DNA of 64,000 nucleotides, taken from assembly GCA_014652975.1 (NCBI GenBank), contig BMZV01000002.1, forward strand, positions 492,561 to 556,560, read 5' to 3'. The DNA comes from Kocuria marina (GTDB taxonomy: Bacteria > Actinomycetota > Actinomycetes > Actinomycetales > Micrococcaceae). Under the pieces are notes generated by a model. The model did no database searches. It saw nothing but the letters and a program-made list of their open reading frames with translations, and was not told the DNA's origin. Made by a program: the position numbers and the translations under genes. Of this stretch, positions 43,582 through 52,743 are shown piece by piece (position 1 is the first letter of the stretch; each line of letters opens with the position of its first letter).

Positions 43582-44646
43582 TCAGGCCCCCAGCGTGGTC
43601 TTGATCGCCGGGATGTGGGCGTCGAGCGCGTGGGGCATGGACAGCGGAGAGGACGAGTACCCGGAGAGCACGTCCTGCTTGTCCGTGAGGAACATCCCCC
43701 GCCCGCTCGCGATCGCGGGGATGGTCTTGAGGATCGGATCCGTGCGGAACTTCTCGGCCTGGGCGTCGTCCTCCGCGGCCGCCACGAACAGGTCGCTCGT
43801 GAGCTCGTCGGCACGTTCGCGGGGCCATTCGCGCCAGAACTGATCCTCCGTGATGTTGTCCTTGACCGCGTCCGCGAGATTCATGCCCAGCTCGGTGAAG
43901 AAGCGGGGGCGTCCGTCCGCGGGGCCGTAGAACCCCAGGCTCTGGGAGACGTCACCGTAGATGAAGGTCTTGCCCTTGGCCGCGCCGAGTTCGTCGGAGC
44001 GCCGGGAGACGAGTTCTTCGGTGCGGCTCACGAGTTCGTCACCGGCCGCGGAACGGCCCAGGGCCTTGGCCGTGACACGCTGCATGTCTTGCCACGAGTT
44101 GACCCACGGGCCCGTGGGGTACGCGACCACCGGGGCGATCTTCGTGAGGCGGTCGTACTCCTCCCGGGTGACCCCGGAGTTCACCGCGACGATCAGGTCC
44201 GGGCTCAGCTCGGCGATGTCCGTGAAGTTCACACCGTCCGACTCGTCCATGGCCTTGGGCGTCTGCCCGCCCAGTTCTGAGACCTTGGCGTCGAACCAGT
44301 CGGTGGACCCGTTCGCGTTGCCGCCCCAGGCCACCTTGGTCATGCCCACCGGCACCACGCCGAGCGCGGCCACGAAGTCCTGCGTGTTGCTCGCGCCCAC
44401 GCACACGACCCGCTGCGGCGCGGCCTCGACCTTCGTGGTGCCCAGGGCGTGTGTCACCTCCACGGGGAACGTGTCCGTGGGGCTCGACGACGCCGTGGCA
44501 CCGGGGGTCTGCGCCTGCCCGTCCCCGTCCCGCGCGCCCGTGGAACACGCCGCGAGCCCCATGAGGGAGGCCACGGCCAGACCGGAGCCCAGCAGGGTGC
44601 GACGATTGAACTGCCGGGACGCGTTCCCGGACCGGTGAGGGGACAT
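43582..44646 (-). CDS. Ferric siderophore-binding lipoprotein
   Basis: Protein of 354 residues from the ATG at 44646, five bases after AGGAG. Signal peptide: FNRRTLLGSGLAVASLMG with an RR pair (residues 15-16) that fits Tat export, then the lipobox LAAC with lipidated Cys34. The mature part is a FecB/FepB-like binding protein (QRVVCVGASNTQDFVAALGV, SPDLIVAVNSGVTREEYDRL, KIAPVVAYPT). It captures ferric siderophore outside the membrane and hands it to the FecCD permeases. An IdeR box lies 26 bases upstream, so it should be induced by iron shortage. Confidence 0.93.
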   Translation of the reverse strand: MSPHRSGNASRQFNRRTLLGSGLAVASLMGLAACSTGARDGDGQAQTPGATASSSPTDTFPVEVTHALGTTKVEAAPQRVVCVGASNTQDFVAALGVVPVGMTKVAWGGNANGSTDWFDAKVSELGGQTPKAMDESDGVNFTDIAELSPDLIVAVNSGVTREEYDRLTKIAPVVAYPTGPWVNSWQDMQRVTAKALGRSAAGDELVSRTEELVSRRSDELGAAKGKTFIYGDVSQSLGFYGPADGRPRFFTELGMNLADAVKDNITEDQFWREWPRERADELTSDLFVAAAEDDAQAEKFRTDPILKTIPAIASGRGMFLTDKQDVLSGYSSSPLSMPHALDAHIPAIKTTLGA

Positions 44647-44672
44647 GGACACTCCTGGGTCACTGAATTTGA

Positions 44673-44691
44673 TAAGGCAAGCCTAACCTAA
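44673..44691 (-). promoter_or_regulatory. IdeR/DtxR iron box of the siderophore uptake operon
   Basis: The minus strand reads TTAGGTTAGGCTTGCCTTA, compared with the consensus TTAGGTTAGGCTAACCTAA: the first 12 bases are exact and 16 of 19 match. It stands 26 bases before the binding-protein start and should overlap the promoter. Iron-loaded IdeR or DtxR would repress the five-gene operon. Confidence 0.88.
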
Positions 44692-44825
44692 TTCATGCTC
44701 CCGTTCGGCCGCAACCGCTCCGTGCGCGCTCTCGCCGGTGCGGCCGGACCAAGCAGAGCCAGGGCATTCCGCTGACCGGTCATGGGGCGCCGGGCGGATG
44801 GGAAGGACCGGCCCACCAGGTGCAA

Positions 44826-44859
44826 CCGGCCGCCGGTGCTCCGAGGCACCGGCGGCCGG
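44826..44859 (-). terminator. Terminator after the SDR gene
   Basis: Perfect 14-base stem (CCGGCCGCCGGTGC and its complement) with a 6-base loop, 18 bases after the SDR stop. No T tract. It also lies upstream of the iron operon promoter and would insulate the two. Confidence 0.7.
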
Positions 44860-44877
44860 TCACCGCAATGTACGCTG

Positions 44878-45678
44878 TCAGTTGTTCGTGCGGATCATCT
44901 TGTGCGGCGCAGCCTGGGCCACGGGCTTGACCGTGATCGTGTCCAGGTCCACATGATGCGGCAGTTCCACGGCGAAGGCGCAGACCTCGGCCACGTCCTG
45001 GCCCGAGAGCGGTTTCTCCACGCCCGCGTAGATCTTGTCCGCGGCCGCCTGGTCACCACCCAGGCGCATGAGCGAGAACTCGGGAGTGTGCACCAGACCG
45101 GGCGCCACCTCCACCACGCGCACGTTGTGCTCAGCCTCCTCGAGGCGCAGCGCCTCGGTCATGGCGCGTTCGGCGTACTTGGCGGCGTTGTAGCCCGCTC
45201 CGCCCTCGTAGACGCGCTGGGCGGCGATCGAGGTCAGGTTCAGCACCGTGCCCTCACCGTTGGCCCGCAACGTGGGCAGGAACGCGCGGACCACCCGCAG
45301 GGTGCCCATCACGTTGACGTCGTACATCCACTGCCAGTCCTCGTCCTTGGCGTCGGCCACCGTGTCCGTGCCGCGTGCTCCGCCGGAGATGTTGAGGATC
45401 GCGTCCACGGTGCCCTGCTCGCCGAGCACCCGATCGCGCAGCGCATCCACCTGCGCCTGGTCGGTGATGTCGGTGGGCGCGGCACTCGCGCCGGTCTCCC
45501 GGGCCAATTCCTCGAGACGCTCCGCGCGACGGGCGACGGCGTACACCGTCCACCCGCTCTCGCGCAGGCGGCGCACCGTGGCCTCGCCGATGCCCGTGGA
45601 GGCACCGGTGACCACGGCCACCTTGCCGTTGCCGAGCGGCTTGGGATCCTTGTAGGTGGGATGTGTGTTCTGAGTCAT
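44878..45678 (-). CDS. Short-chain dehydrogenase/reductase, YdfG-like
   Basis: Protein of 266 residues from an ATG behind GTGGAGG. Rossmann motif VAVVTGASTGIGEATVRRLR (TGxxxGIG), ILNISGGARGTD in place of the usual NNAG, catalytic Ser in VLNLTSIAAQRVYEG and YNAAK for the Tyr and Lys. C-terminal VVEVAPGLVHTPEFSLMRLG resembles serine 3-dehydrogenase and YdfG-type NADP enzymes. Substrate unknown. It is monocistronic with its own terminator. Confidence 0.88.
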   Translation of the reverse strand: MTQNTHPTYKDPKPLGNGKVAVVTGASTGIGEATVRRLRESGWTVYAVARRAERLEELARETGASAAPTDITDQAQVDALRDRVLGEQGTVDAILNISGGARGTDTVADAKDEDWQWMYDVNVMGTLRVVRAFLPTLRANGEGTVLNLTSIAAQRVYEGGAGYNAAKYAERAMTEALRLEEAEHNVRVVEVAPGLVHTPEFSLMRLGGDQAAADKIYAGVEKPLSGQDVAEVCAFAVELPHHVDLDTITVKPVAQAAPHKMIRTNN

Positions 45679-45741
45679 ACCTCCACCGTAGCGCGCGGAA
45701 TTATGACTTAGAACAATCCGGATCGGCTCGATTAGGACGTT

Positions 45742-46110
45742 TCAGAAACCACTGCGGTGATCGCGCAACCAGCCCAGGAGCACAACGGCGTTGTTGTGCT
45801 CCTCGTCCTTCGCGTCATAAAGCAGGGTCGCGGAGTCTACGTCCCGCAGCACGCTCCTGAGCTGCGCGACCTCCCCGGAGGCATCCTCGTCGAGTTCCTC
45901 GCGGTAGCGCTGCGCGAAGCGGTCGAACTTCTCGGGGTCGTGACCGAACCACTTGCGCAACTCGTCGCTCGGGGCGACCCCCTTGAACCAGTGGTCCAGG
46001 GCTGCATGGTCCTTTCTGACCCCGCGCGGCCACAAGCGATCGACCAGGATCCGAGCGCCATCGTCTCGCGCGGCGTCTTCGCGAATGCGGTGGATGTGCA
46101 AACGTGCCAT
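45742..46110 (-). CDS. DUF488 domain protein
   Basis: Protein of 122 residues, normal for the short DUF488 (YeaO-like) group. Conserved segments: LHIHRIREDA, RILVDRLWPRGVRKDHAALD, WFGHDPEKFDRFAQRYREEL and ATLLYDAKDEEHNNAVVLLG. Function unknown. A TAGCGT element lies six bases before the ATG (complement of 46117-46122) with no ribosome-binding site, so translation is probably leaderless. It diverges from valS. Confidence 0.88.
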   Translation of the reverse strand: MARLHIHRIREDAARDDGARILVDRLWPRGVRKDHAALDHWFKGVAPSDELRKWFGHDPEKFDRFAQRYREELDEDASGEVAQLRSVLRDVDSATLLYDAKDEEHNNAVVLLGWLRDHRSGF

Positions 46111-46116
46111 GCCCCC

Positions 46117-46122
46117 ACGCTA
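46117..46122 (-). promoter_or_regulatory. -10 element before the DUF488 gene
   Basis: TAGCGT on the minus strand ends six bases before the ATG at 46110. With no Shine-Dalgarno sequence this points to a leaderless transcript. Confidence 0.35.
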
Positions 46123-46160
46123 CGACGGTCCGTGCCCGCGTGCATGAGAGACTGGAGCAC

Positions 46161-48812
46161 ATGGCACAGAACCTCGAGGGTACAGACACGCCCGAAATCA
46201 TCGACAGCGCTGCGTCCACCACCGCGGTGAACGTCCCCGACAAGCCGGCCATGGAGGGCCTGGAGGAGAAGTACTCCGCGCAGTGGCGCGAGAACGGTAC
46301 GTACGCGTTCCGCGAGGACACCACGCGCGAGGACGTCTACTCGATCGACACTCCCCCGCCCACGGCCTCCGGCTCCCTGCACGTGGGACACATGTTCTCC
46401 TACACGCAGACGGACGTGATCGCCCGCTATCAGCGGATGTCCGGCAAGAACGTGTTCTACCCGCTGGGCTGGGACGACAACGGCCTGCCCACCGAGCGCC
46501 GTGTGCAGAACTACTACGGCGTGCGCTGCGAGCCCGGCAAGCCGTACATCGAGGGCTACCAGCCTCCGGAGAAGCCGGCCAAGAACCAGCGCGACTGGGA
46601 CGTGGTGTCCCGCCAGAACTTCATCGAGCTGTGCGAGGAACTCGCGGTCGAGGACGAGAAGGTCTTCGAGCACCTGTTCTCCACCCTGGGTCTGTCCGTG
46701 GACTGGACCCGCACGTACCGCACGATCGACGCGCACTCGCGCAAGGTCTCCCAGCTCGCATTCCTCAAGGACTACGAGGCCGGTAACGCGTACATGGCCG
46801 AGGCCCCCACCATGTGGGACGTCACGTTCCGCACCGCCGTGGCCCAGGCCGAGCTCGAGGACCGCGAACGCGAAGGTGCCTACCACCGCGTGGCGTTCCA
46901 CCGACCGGACGGCGAGAAGGTCTTCATCGAGACCACCCGCCCCGAGCTGCTGCCCGCGTGCGTGGCGCTGGTGGCCCACCCGGACGACGAGCGCTACCAG
47001 GCGCTGTTCGGCACCACCGTGCGTTCCCCGCTGTTCGACGTCGAGGTCGAGGTCAAGGCCCACCCGCTCGCCAAGCCGGACAAGGGCTCGGGTATCGCCA
47101 TGATCTGTACGTTCGGTGACCTCACCGACGTCACGTGGTGGCGCGAGCTCGATCTGCCCACGCGCGCCCTGATCGGCCGCGACGGCCGCTTCGCCTCGGA
47201 GCAGCCCGCATGGATCGCCGACGGCGCCCCGGCCGAGAACTACGCGCAGCTCGCCGGCAAGACCGTGTTCTCCGCGCAGAAGACCGTGGTCGAACTGCTC
47301 GCCGCCTCCGGTGACATGGAAGGCGAGCCCAAGAAGATCACCCACCCCGTGAACTTCTACGAGAAGGGCGACAAGCCCCTCGAGGTGGTCACCTCCCGCC
47401 AGTGGTACATCCGCAACGGCGGTCGGGACGCCGAGCGCCGCGACGCCCTGATCGACCGGGGCCGTGAGATCTCGTGGCACCCCTCGTTCATGCGCGCGCG
47501 CTACGAGAACTGGATCGAGGGTCTCAACGGGGATTGGCTGATCTCCCGCCAGCGCTTCTTCGGCGTGCCGTTCCCGGTGTGGTACCCGCTGGACGAGTCC
47601 GGTGAACCGGCTTACGACCACCCCGTGCTCCCCGCCCAAGACCAGTTGCCCGTGGATCCCACCACGGACGTGGCCCCCGGCTACACCGAGGACCAGCGCG
47701 ATCAGCCCGGTGGGTTCATGGCGGACCCGGACGTCCTGGACACCTGGGCAACCTCTTCCCTGACCCCGCAGATCGCAACCGGCTGGGCCGTGGACGAGAC
47801 CTTGCACGCCAACACGTTCCCCATGGACCTGCGCCCGCAGGGTCACGACATCATCCGCACGTGGCTGTTCTCGACCGTGGTGCGCGCCGAGACGCTGGCG
47901 CAGACCGTGCCGTGGAAGCACACGGCACTGTCCGGGTGGATCCTGGACCCGGACCGCAAGAAGATGTCCAAGTCCAAGGGCAACGTGGTGATCCCCACTG
48001 AGGTGCTCGAGAAGTACGGCTCGGACGCGGTGCGCTACTGGGCGGCGTCGGCCCGCCTGGGCGCGGACACCGCCTACGACGAGGGCCAAATGAAGATCGG
48101 CCGTCGCCTGGCGATCAAACTGCTCAACGCATCCAAGTTCGTGCTGGCCCAGGGCGTGACCGAGGCCTCCGTGCTGGGCTCCGGGACGGACGGTTCCGTG
48201 GTGACCAACGGTCTGGACCGCTCCCTGCTGGCCCAGCTCGCGGACGTCGTGGAGCGCGCGAGCACCGCGTTCCAGGAGTACGAGTACGCGCGCGCCCTGC
48301 AGTTGATCGAGTCCTTCTTCTGGACCTTCACGGACGACTACGTGGAGCTTGTGAAGGACCGCGCCTACGGTTCCCGCGGGGAGGCCGCGCAGGCCTCGGT
48401 GCACGCGGCCCTCGCGACGACGCTCGACACCCTGCTGCGCTTGTTCGCCCCGTTCATCCCATTCGCCACGGAAGAGGTGTGGTCGTGGTGGCGCTCCGGT
48501 TCGGTGCACCGCGCGGCCTGGCCCGTGACCGACGGGTTCGCTGAGCCCGCTCGCGCGGGTGATCCCGAGGTGCTCACCGTGGTGGGCGAGGCGCTGTCCG
48601 GGCTGCGCAAGGCCAAGTCCGAGGCCAAGGTCAAGCAGCGCACCGCGGTCACCTCCGCGGTGATCTCGGGCCCGGCCGCTCAGCTCGAGCAGTTGCGCGC
48701 CGGGCTGGAGGACCTCCAGGCCGCCGGTAACGCCGCAGACCTCACGCTCACCGGCGCCGAGGGTGAGCTGGCCGTGAGTGACGTCCAGCTCGAGGAAGCG
48801 CCACAGGCCTGA
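46161..48812 (+). CDS. valS: Valyl-tRNA synthetase
   Basis: Protein of 883 residues from the ATG at 46161, five bases after GGAG. Class I synthetase: PPPTASGSLHVGHMFSYTQT has the HIGH motif (residues 74-77), KMSKSKGNVVIP begins at 601. Between them lies the editing domain (IETTRPELLPACVALVAHPD), and the anticodon-binding domain follows. The short final coiled coil of many ValRS is only partly present (ISGPAAQLEQLRAGLEDLQA). It carries a hairpin terminator after the stop. Confidence 0.97.
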   Translation: MAQNLEGTDTPEIIDSAASTTAVNVPDKPAMEGLEEKYSAQWRENGTYAFREDTTREDVYSIDTPPPTASGSLHVGHMFSYTQTDVIARYQRMSGKNVFYPLGWDDNGLPTERRVQNYYGVRCEPGKPYIEGYQPPEKPAKNQRDWDVVSRQNFIELCEELAVEDEKVFEHLFSTLGLSVDWTRTYRTIDAHSRKVSQLAFLKDYEAGNAYMAEAPTMWDVTFRTAVAQAELEDREREGAYHRVAFHRPDGEKVFIETTRPELLPACVALVAHPDDERYQALFGTTVRSPLFDVEVEVKAHPLAKPDKGSGIAMICTFGDLTDVTWWRELDLPTRALIGRDGRFASEQPAWIADGAPAENYAQLAGKTVFSAQKTVVELLAASGDMEGEPKKITHPVNFYEKGDKPLEVVTSRQWYIRNGGRDAERRDALIDRGREISWHPSFMRARYENWIEGLNGDWLISRQRFFGVPFPVWYPLDESGEPAYDHPVLPAQDQLPVDPTTDVAPGYTEDQRDQPGGFMADPDVLDTWATSSLTPQIATGWAVDETLHANTFPMDLRPQGHDIIRTWLFSTVVRAETLAQTVPWKHTALSGWILDPDRKKMSKSKGNVVIPTEVLEKYGSDAVRYWAASARLGADTAYDEGQMKIGRRLAIKLLNASKFVLAQGVTEASVLGSGTDGSVVTNGLDRSLLAQLADVVERASTAFQEYEYARALQLIESFFWTFTDDYVELVKDRAYGSRGEAAQASVHAALATTLDTLLRLFAPFIPFATEEVWSWWRSGSVHRAAWPVTDGFAEPARAGDPEVLTVVGEALSGLRKAKSEAKVKQRTAVTSAVISGPAAQLEQLRAGLEDLQAAGNAADLTLTGAEGELAVSDVQLEEAPQA

Positions 48813-48821
48813 GTCGACATG

Positions 48822-48860
48822 GAGGGGCCCCGTCCTGCGTCGTGCGGGATCGGGCCCCTC
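48822..48860 (+). terminator. Hairpin after valS
   Basis: GAGGGGCCC at 48822-48830 pairs with GGGCCCCTC at 48852-48860, starting nine bases after the valS stop. The loop is 21 bases and there is no T tract, so its strength is uncertain. Confidence 0.55.
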
Positions 48861-48955
48861 GGCACATCACGAACGCCGTCGCCCCCCCGCGGAGCCGTCC
48901 TTGCCCGGTCCGATGGGCGGCACCGGCACACCGGGCACTCCGCGCTGCACCCGGC

Positions 48956-48999
48956 GCATGAACGAACCCCGCCACGTGCGTGACGGGGTTCGTTCATGC
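48956..48999 (-). terminator. Terminator after the DsbA-like gene
   Basis: Perfect 16-base stem (GCATGAACGAACCCCG and complement) with a 12-base loop, 36 bases after the minus-strand stop at 49035. No T tract. Confidence 0.7.
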
Positions 49000-49034
49000 C
49001 TGCAGCGGTCGGGCGCACGCGCCGCCGCGGGACG

Positions 49035-49637
49035 TCAGCTGAAGTCGGGGCCCTTCTCGCGCCCGCGCTTGAGCTCGTAAAAGCCGGGGTAGGACGCCAG
49101 CGCCAGGGCGCCGTCCCAGACCTTGCCGGCCTCCTCGCCCTTGGGCGCCGGGGTGAACACGGGACCGAAGAAGCCCACGCCGTTCACGGCGATGCACGGG
49201 GTGCCGATGTCCTGACCCGCCACGGCACGGGCCTCGTCCGTGGACGCCCGGATGGCGTCGTCGTACTCGGTGGAGTTCTTGGCCGCAGCGAGGTCTGCCG
49301 GCAGACCGACCTCTGCGAGGGACTCGGTGATGATCGCCTCGAGGTCCTGCATGCCACCGGGGTGACGACGGGAGCCCATGGCGTCGTAGAGCTTCTTGTA
49401 GTACTCGCCGCCGTGCTGCTCGGCCGCGGCCTGGATCACGCGCACGAGCCACATGGACTCGTCGTGGCCGTGGTGGTGGTTCTCGGGGTTGTCCTCGTTG
49501 AGGATGCCCAGCGAGATGATCTTCCAGTCCACCTCCACGTCCCGGATGCGCACGACCTCCTCCATCCAGCGGGAGGTCATCCAGGCCCACGGGCACAGGG
49601 GATCGAACCAGAAATCGACGTGTTGCTTCTCGGCCAT
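49035..49637 (-). CDS. DsbA-family protein, mycothiol-dependent nitroreductase-like
   Basis: Protein of 200 residues from an ATG at 49637 behind AAAGGA. Thioredoxin fold with an inserted helical domain. [20 protein letters not shown] holds the active-site CPWAW (Cys15), which has a single Cys as in Rv2466c of Mycobacterium, a mycothiol-dependent reductase. [20 protein letters not shown] contains the cis-Pro loop and FYELKRGR is typical of the C-terminus. The exact substrate is not deducible. Confidence 0.88.
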   Translation of the reverse strand: MAEKQHVDFWFDPLCPWAWMTSRWMEEVVRIRDVEVDWKIISLGILNEDNPENHHHGHDESMWLVRVIQAAAEQHGGEYYKKLYDAMGSRRHPGGMQDLEAIITESLAEVGLPADLAAAKNSTEYDDAIRASTDEARAVAGQDIGTPCIAVNGVGFFGPVFTPAPKGEEAGKVWDGALALASYPGFYELKRGREKGPDFS

Positions 49638-49669
49638 GAGGTGTCCTTTCGGGCGTTCGGTTCTTTCGC

Positions 49670-50965
49670 TCAAGCTGACTTGTGGCGACGCCGCTCGGCG
49701 TCGATCATCTCGTGCGTGAAGATCTCGGGGTCGGCCAGTTTGGCCACGGCGTCCTCGGTGACGAGCACCGCGGCGACGTCGTCGCGGCCCGGCAGTTCGA
49801 ACATGACCGGCATGAGGATGTCCTCGAGGATCGCGCGCAGACCGCGCGCGCCGGTGCCGCGTTCGATGGCCAGTTCCGCGATGGCCTCGAGTGCCTGCGG
49901 GTCGAAGGTGAGTTCCACACCGTCGAGCTGGAAGAGTTTGCGGTACTGCTTGACCAGCGCGTTCTTGGGTTCGGTGAGGATGCGTACCATGTCCGCGACG
50001 GACAGTTTGGACAGCGTGGCCACCACGGGCAGCCGCCCGATGAACTCGGGGATCAGTCCGAATTTGAGCAGGTCCTCGGGCTGGACCTGACCCGTGAGAT
50101 CCACGTCCGCGGTGTCCCGGATGGGCGCACCGAAACCGATGCCCTTCTTGCCCGTGCGCTGCTGCACGATCTCCTCGAGACCCGCGAACGCTCCCGCCAC
50201 GATGAACAACACGTTGGTGGTGTCCAGGTGCAGGAACTCCTGCTGCGGGTGCTTGCGGCCACCCTGGGGCGGCACGGAGGCCACCGTGCCCTCGAGGATC
50301 TTCAGGAGCGCTTGCTGGACCCCTTCGCCCGATACGTCCCGCGTGATCGAGGGGTTCTCAGATTTACGAGAAATCTTGTCGATTTCGTCAATGTAAATAA
50401 TCCCCTGCTCCGCTTTCTTGATATCGAAATCAGCGGCTTGGATGAGCTTGAGAAGAATGTTCTCAACGTCTTCCCCCACGTATCCGGCTTCGGTCAGGGA
50501 GGTGGCGTCCGCGACCGCGAACGGCACGTCCAGCTTCTTGGCGAGGGACTGCGCGAGGTAGGTCTTCCCGGACCCCGTGGGTCCCACCAACAGGATGTTG
50601 GACTTGGCCACCTCGATGGCCTCCTCGTCCCCCTCGGAGCCCGCAATGGTGAGCGTGTGCCCGGAGACGCCCGCGCGGATGCGCTTGTAGTGGTTGTACA
50701 CGGCCACGGCCAGCGCACGCTTGGCGGGCTCCTGGCCGATCACGTACTCCCGCAGGTGATCGTAGATCTGCTGCGGGCGGGGCAGCTCCGCCTGGTCCGT
50801 CTCCGTGACCTCGGTGAGCTCCTCCTCGATGATCTCGTTGCACAGCTCGATGCACTCGTCACAAATGTAGACCCGCGGGCCCGCGATGAGCTTACGCACC
50901 TGCTTCTGGCTTTTGCCGCAGAAGGAGCATTTGAGCAGGTCAACGCTCTCCCCGATGCGCGCCAT
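49670..50965 (-). CDS. clpX: ClpX, ATPase subunit of the Clp protease
   Basis: Protein of 431 residues. Zinc-binding domain with Cys13, Cys16, Cys35 and Cys38 ([20 protein letters not shown]); Walker A GPTGSGKT at 128-135; Walker [10 protein letters not shown] with Asp193 and Glu194; [13 protein letters not shown] and [10 protein letters not shown] sensor regions; arginine fingers in [15 protein letters not shown]. It unfolds tagged proteins and feeds them to ClpP. GAGG precedes the ATG at 50965. The codons of residues about 170-205 (50336-50475) are strikingly AT-rich compared with the rest of the gene. Confidence 0.98.
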   Translation of the reverse strand: MARIGESVDLLKCSFCGKSQKQVRKLIAGPRVYICDECIELCNEIIEEELTEVTETDQAELPRPQQIYDHLREYVIGQEPAKRALAVAVYNHYKRIRAGVSGHTLTIAGSEGDEEAIEVAKSNILLVGPTGSGKTYLAQSLAKKLDVPFAVADATSLTEAGYVGEDVENILLKLIQAADFDIKKAEQGIIYIDEIDKISRKSENPSITRDVSGEGVQQALLKILEGTVASVPPQGGRKHPQQEFLHLDTTNVLFIVAGAFAGLEEIVQQRTGKKGIGFGAPIRDTADVDLTGQVQPEDLLKFGLIPEFIGRLPVVATLSKLSVADMVRILTEPKNALVKQYRKLFQLDGVELTFDPQALEAIAELAIERGTGARGLRAILEDILMPVMFELPGRDDVAAVLVTEDAVAKLADPEIFTHEMIDAERRRHKSA

Positions 50966-51004
50966 GTATCAGCCTCACAGTTCGTCTTGACGGATGCTGG
51001 GTCC

Positions 51005-51035
51005 ACTCTAAGCGAGCTTCTCACGGCCCGCCCAA
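51005..51035 (-). promoter_or_regulatory. Candidate clpX promoter
   Basis: On the minus strand TTGGGC (51035-51030) and TAGAGT (51010-51005) are 19 bases apart, 40 bases before the clpX start. It lies between clpP2 and clpX, so clpX may be expressed separately from clpP1P2. Confidence 0.4.
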
Positions 51036-51051
51036 TCATGCCGAGGCGCGT

Positions 51052-51087
51052 GACGGCCACGCCGCATATCCGTGCACCGTGGCCGTC
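51052..51087 (-). terminator. Hairpin downstream of clpP2
   Basis: GACGGCCACG at 51052-51061 pairs with CGTGGCCGTC at 51078-51087 across a 16-base loop, 44 bases after the clpP2 stop. A second short stem (CCCGGAG with CTTCCGGG-type pairing) lies nearer the stop. Possible intrinsic terminator without a T tract. Confidence 0.4.
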
Positions 51088-51130
51088 GGTCCCCTCGTCA
51101 CCCCCGGAAGCTGCGCCTCCGGGTCGCCGC

Positions 51131-51793
51131 TCAGGCCTGCGTGACCGTGGAGGGCTTGTTGATCTTGCGGGAGTCCAGCACCTGGTCGATGATGCCGTAC
51201 TCCTGGGCCTCCTTGGCCGTGAGGATCTTGTCGCGTTCGATGTCGCGGTTGATCTCCTCCGCAGCCCTGTTGGTGTGCAGCGCCATGGTCTCCTCCAGCC
51301 ACGTGCGCATGCGCATGATCTCGTTGGCCTGGATCTCGATGTCCGAGGCCTGACCGCCGCCCTGGCCCTCCATGGCGGGCTGGTGGATCAGCACGCGCGC
51401 GTTGGGCAGCGCGAGGCGCTTACCGGGAGTACCGCCCGCGAGCAGCACGGACGCCGCGGAGGCCGCCTGACCCAGGCACACGGTCTGGATCTCGGGGCGG
51501 ATGTACTGCATGGTGTCGTAGATGGCCGTCATGGCCGTGAACGAACCGCCCGGGGAGTTGATGTACATGGTGATGTCCCGGTCCGGGTCCTGGGACTCGA
51601 GCACGAGCAGCTGCGCCATGATGTCGTCCGCGGAGGTGTCATCCACCTGGACGCCCAGGAAGATGATCCGGTCCTCGAACAGCTTGGTGTACGGGTTCTG
51701 GCGGCGGTAGCCGTACGGCGTGCGTTCCTCGAAGTCCGGGATCACGTAGCGGCTGGTGGGCAACTGCGGTGCAGTGGCGTGAGGCAAGTTCAT
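51131..51793 (-). CDS. clpP2: ATP-dependent Clp protease proteolytic subunit 2
   Basis: Protein of 220 residues. Catalytic Ser112 in LGQAASAASVLLAGG and His137 in NARVLIHQP; the Asp is in the INRDIERD region. NSPGGS is the oxyanion loop. It is the second of two tandem clpP genes; actinobacteria form a mixed ClpP1P2 barrel. About 50 bases separate it from clpP1. Confidence 0.97.
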   Translation of the reverse strand: MNLPHATAPQLPTSRYVIPDFEERTPYGYRRQNPYTKLFEDRIIFLGVQVDDTSADDIMAQLLVLESQDPDRDITMYINSPGGSFTAMTAIYDTMQYIRPEIQTVCLGQAASAASVLLAGGTPGKRLALPNARVLIHQPAMEGQGGGQASDIEIQANEIMRMRTWLEETMALHTNRAAEEINRDIERDKILTAKEAQEYGIIDQVLDSRKINKPSTVTQA

Positions 51794-51841
51794 TGGTCCG
51801 TCCTGAAAGTCTATGGGTGGTTCTGGCAGCTCGCGCGCTGC

Positions 51842-52495
51842 TTACTGGGAGTCCTTCATGGTTCCGCCGCCACCGGTCACGTTGCCGGCAGACTGGGCGA
51901 TCTGGTCGAAGAATCCGTACTCCAGGGCGCGCTGAGCGTCGAACCAGTTGTCACGGTCGTTGTCGCGCAGGATGGTCTCGAGCGTCTGACCGGTCTGCTC
52001 CGCGGTCAGTTCCGCGAGCCGCTGCTTCATGGACAGGATCAGCTCGGCCTGCACGCGGATGTCGGACGCGGTGCCGCCCATGCCGCCCGAGGGCTGGTGC
52101 ATGAGGATGCGCGCGTTGGGGGTCGCATAGCGCTTGCCCTTGGTCCCGGAGGACAGCAGGAACTGGCCCATGGACGCGGCGAGGCCCGTGGCGACCGTGA
52201 CGACGTCGTTGGGGATCAACTGCATGGTGTCGTAGATCGCCATGCCCGCCGTGACGGAACCGCCCGGGGAGTTGATGTAGAGGTAGATGTCCGCCTCGGG
52301 GTCCTCGGCGGAGAGCAACAGCATCTGCGAGCAGATGAGGTTGGCGTTGGTGTCCCGCACCTCGGAACCCAACCAAATGATGCGTTCCTTGAGCAGTCGG
52401 TTGTAGACGTAGTCGTCCTGACCACCCGGCGCCATGTCCTCCATACGCGGAGTGGCCGGTGCGGCACCGTACGGCTGAATGGGAGTGGAGGTCAT
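51842..52495 (-). CDS. clpP1: ATP-dependent Clp protease proteolytic subunit 1
   Basis: Protein of 217 residues from the ATG at 52495 behind GAGGG. Catalytic Ser108 in [15 protein letters not shown] and His133 in [20 protein letters not shown] is the oxyanion strand. N-terminal propeptide-like segment with [18 protein letters not shown]. It lies first in the pair and downstream of tig. A ClgR-like site about 127 bases upstream suggests stress induction. Confidence 0.97.
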   Translation of the reverse strand: MTSTPIQPYGAAPATPRMEDMAPGGQDDYVYNRLLKERIIWLGSEVRDTNANLICSQMLLLSAEDPEADIYLYINSPGGSVTAGMAIYDTMQLIPNDVVTVATGLAASMGQFLLSSGTKGKRYATPNARILMHQPSGGMGGTASDIRVQAELILSMKQRLAELTAEQTGQTLETILRDNDRDNWFDAQRALEYGFFDQIAQSAGNVTGGGGTMKDSQ

Positions 52496-52621
52496 GAATG
52501 CCCTCTTTCTGCTGGACGGGTCCGGGTCGAACGAGCGCCGCCGAACCGAACCCATGAACACGTTCTGTCTCAGCAGCGTAGTGCGCCGTCTCCCCGTGCA
52601 CGCCCGGTGTTCCGCGGTGTT

Positions 52622-52632
52622 CGCTTCTGGCG
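52622..52632. promoter_or_regulatory. Possible ClgR box upstream of clpP1P2
   Basis: CGCTTCTGGCG matches the remembered ClgR consensus CGCYNANRGCG with one mismatch, and lies about 127 bases before the clpP1 start. ClgR activates clp genes in actinobacteria. TACGCT some 45 bases further toward the gene could be the -10. Confidence 0.35.
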
Positions 52633-52654
52633 CATGGTGGCACGCGGACAGCGA

Positions 52655-52736
52655 AACGCCACGACGTCCCCTCGGTGGGGGGCTCGTCGTGGCGTTGCGC
52701 GGAGGCCGTTGGCACCCGGTTCACCCGGGTGCCAAC
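52655..52736 (-). terminator. Two tandem hairpins after tig
   Basis: First, GTTGGCACCCGG (52708-52719) pairs with CCGGGTGCCAAC (52725-52736), eight bases after the tig stop. Second, AACGCCACGACG (52655-52666) pairs with CGTCGTGGCGTT (52685-52696). Both are perfect 12-base stems. Together they should end the tig transcript before clpP1. Confidence 0.65.
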
Positions 52737-52743
52737 GGGTGAC

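Noticed and set aside
45837-48509. Long open frame opposite valS
   Set aside because: Antisense to a certain synthetase gene with no own start signal or motif.
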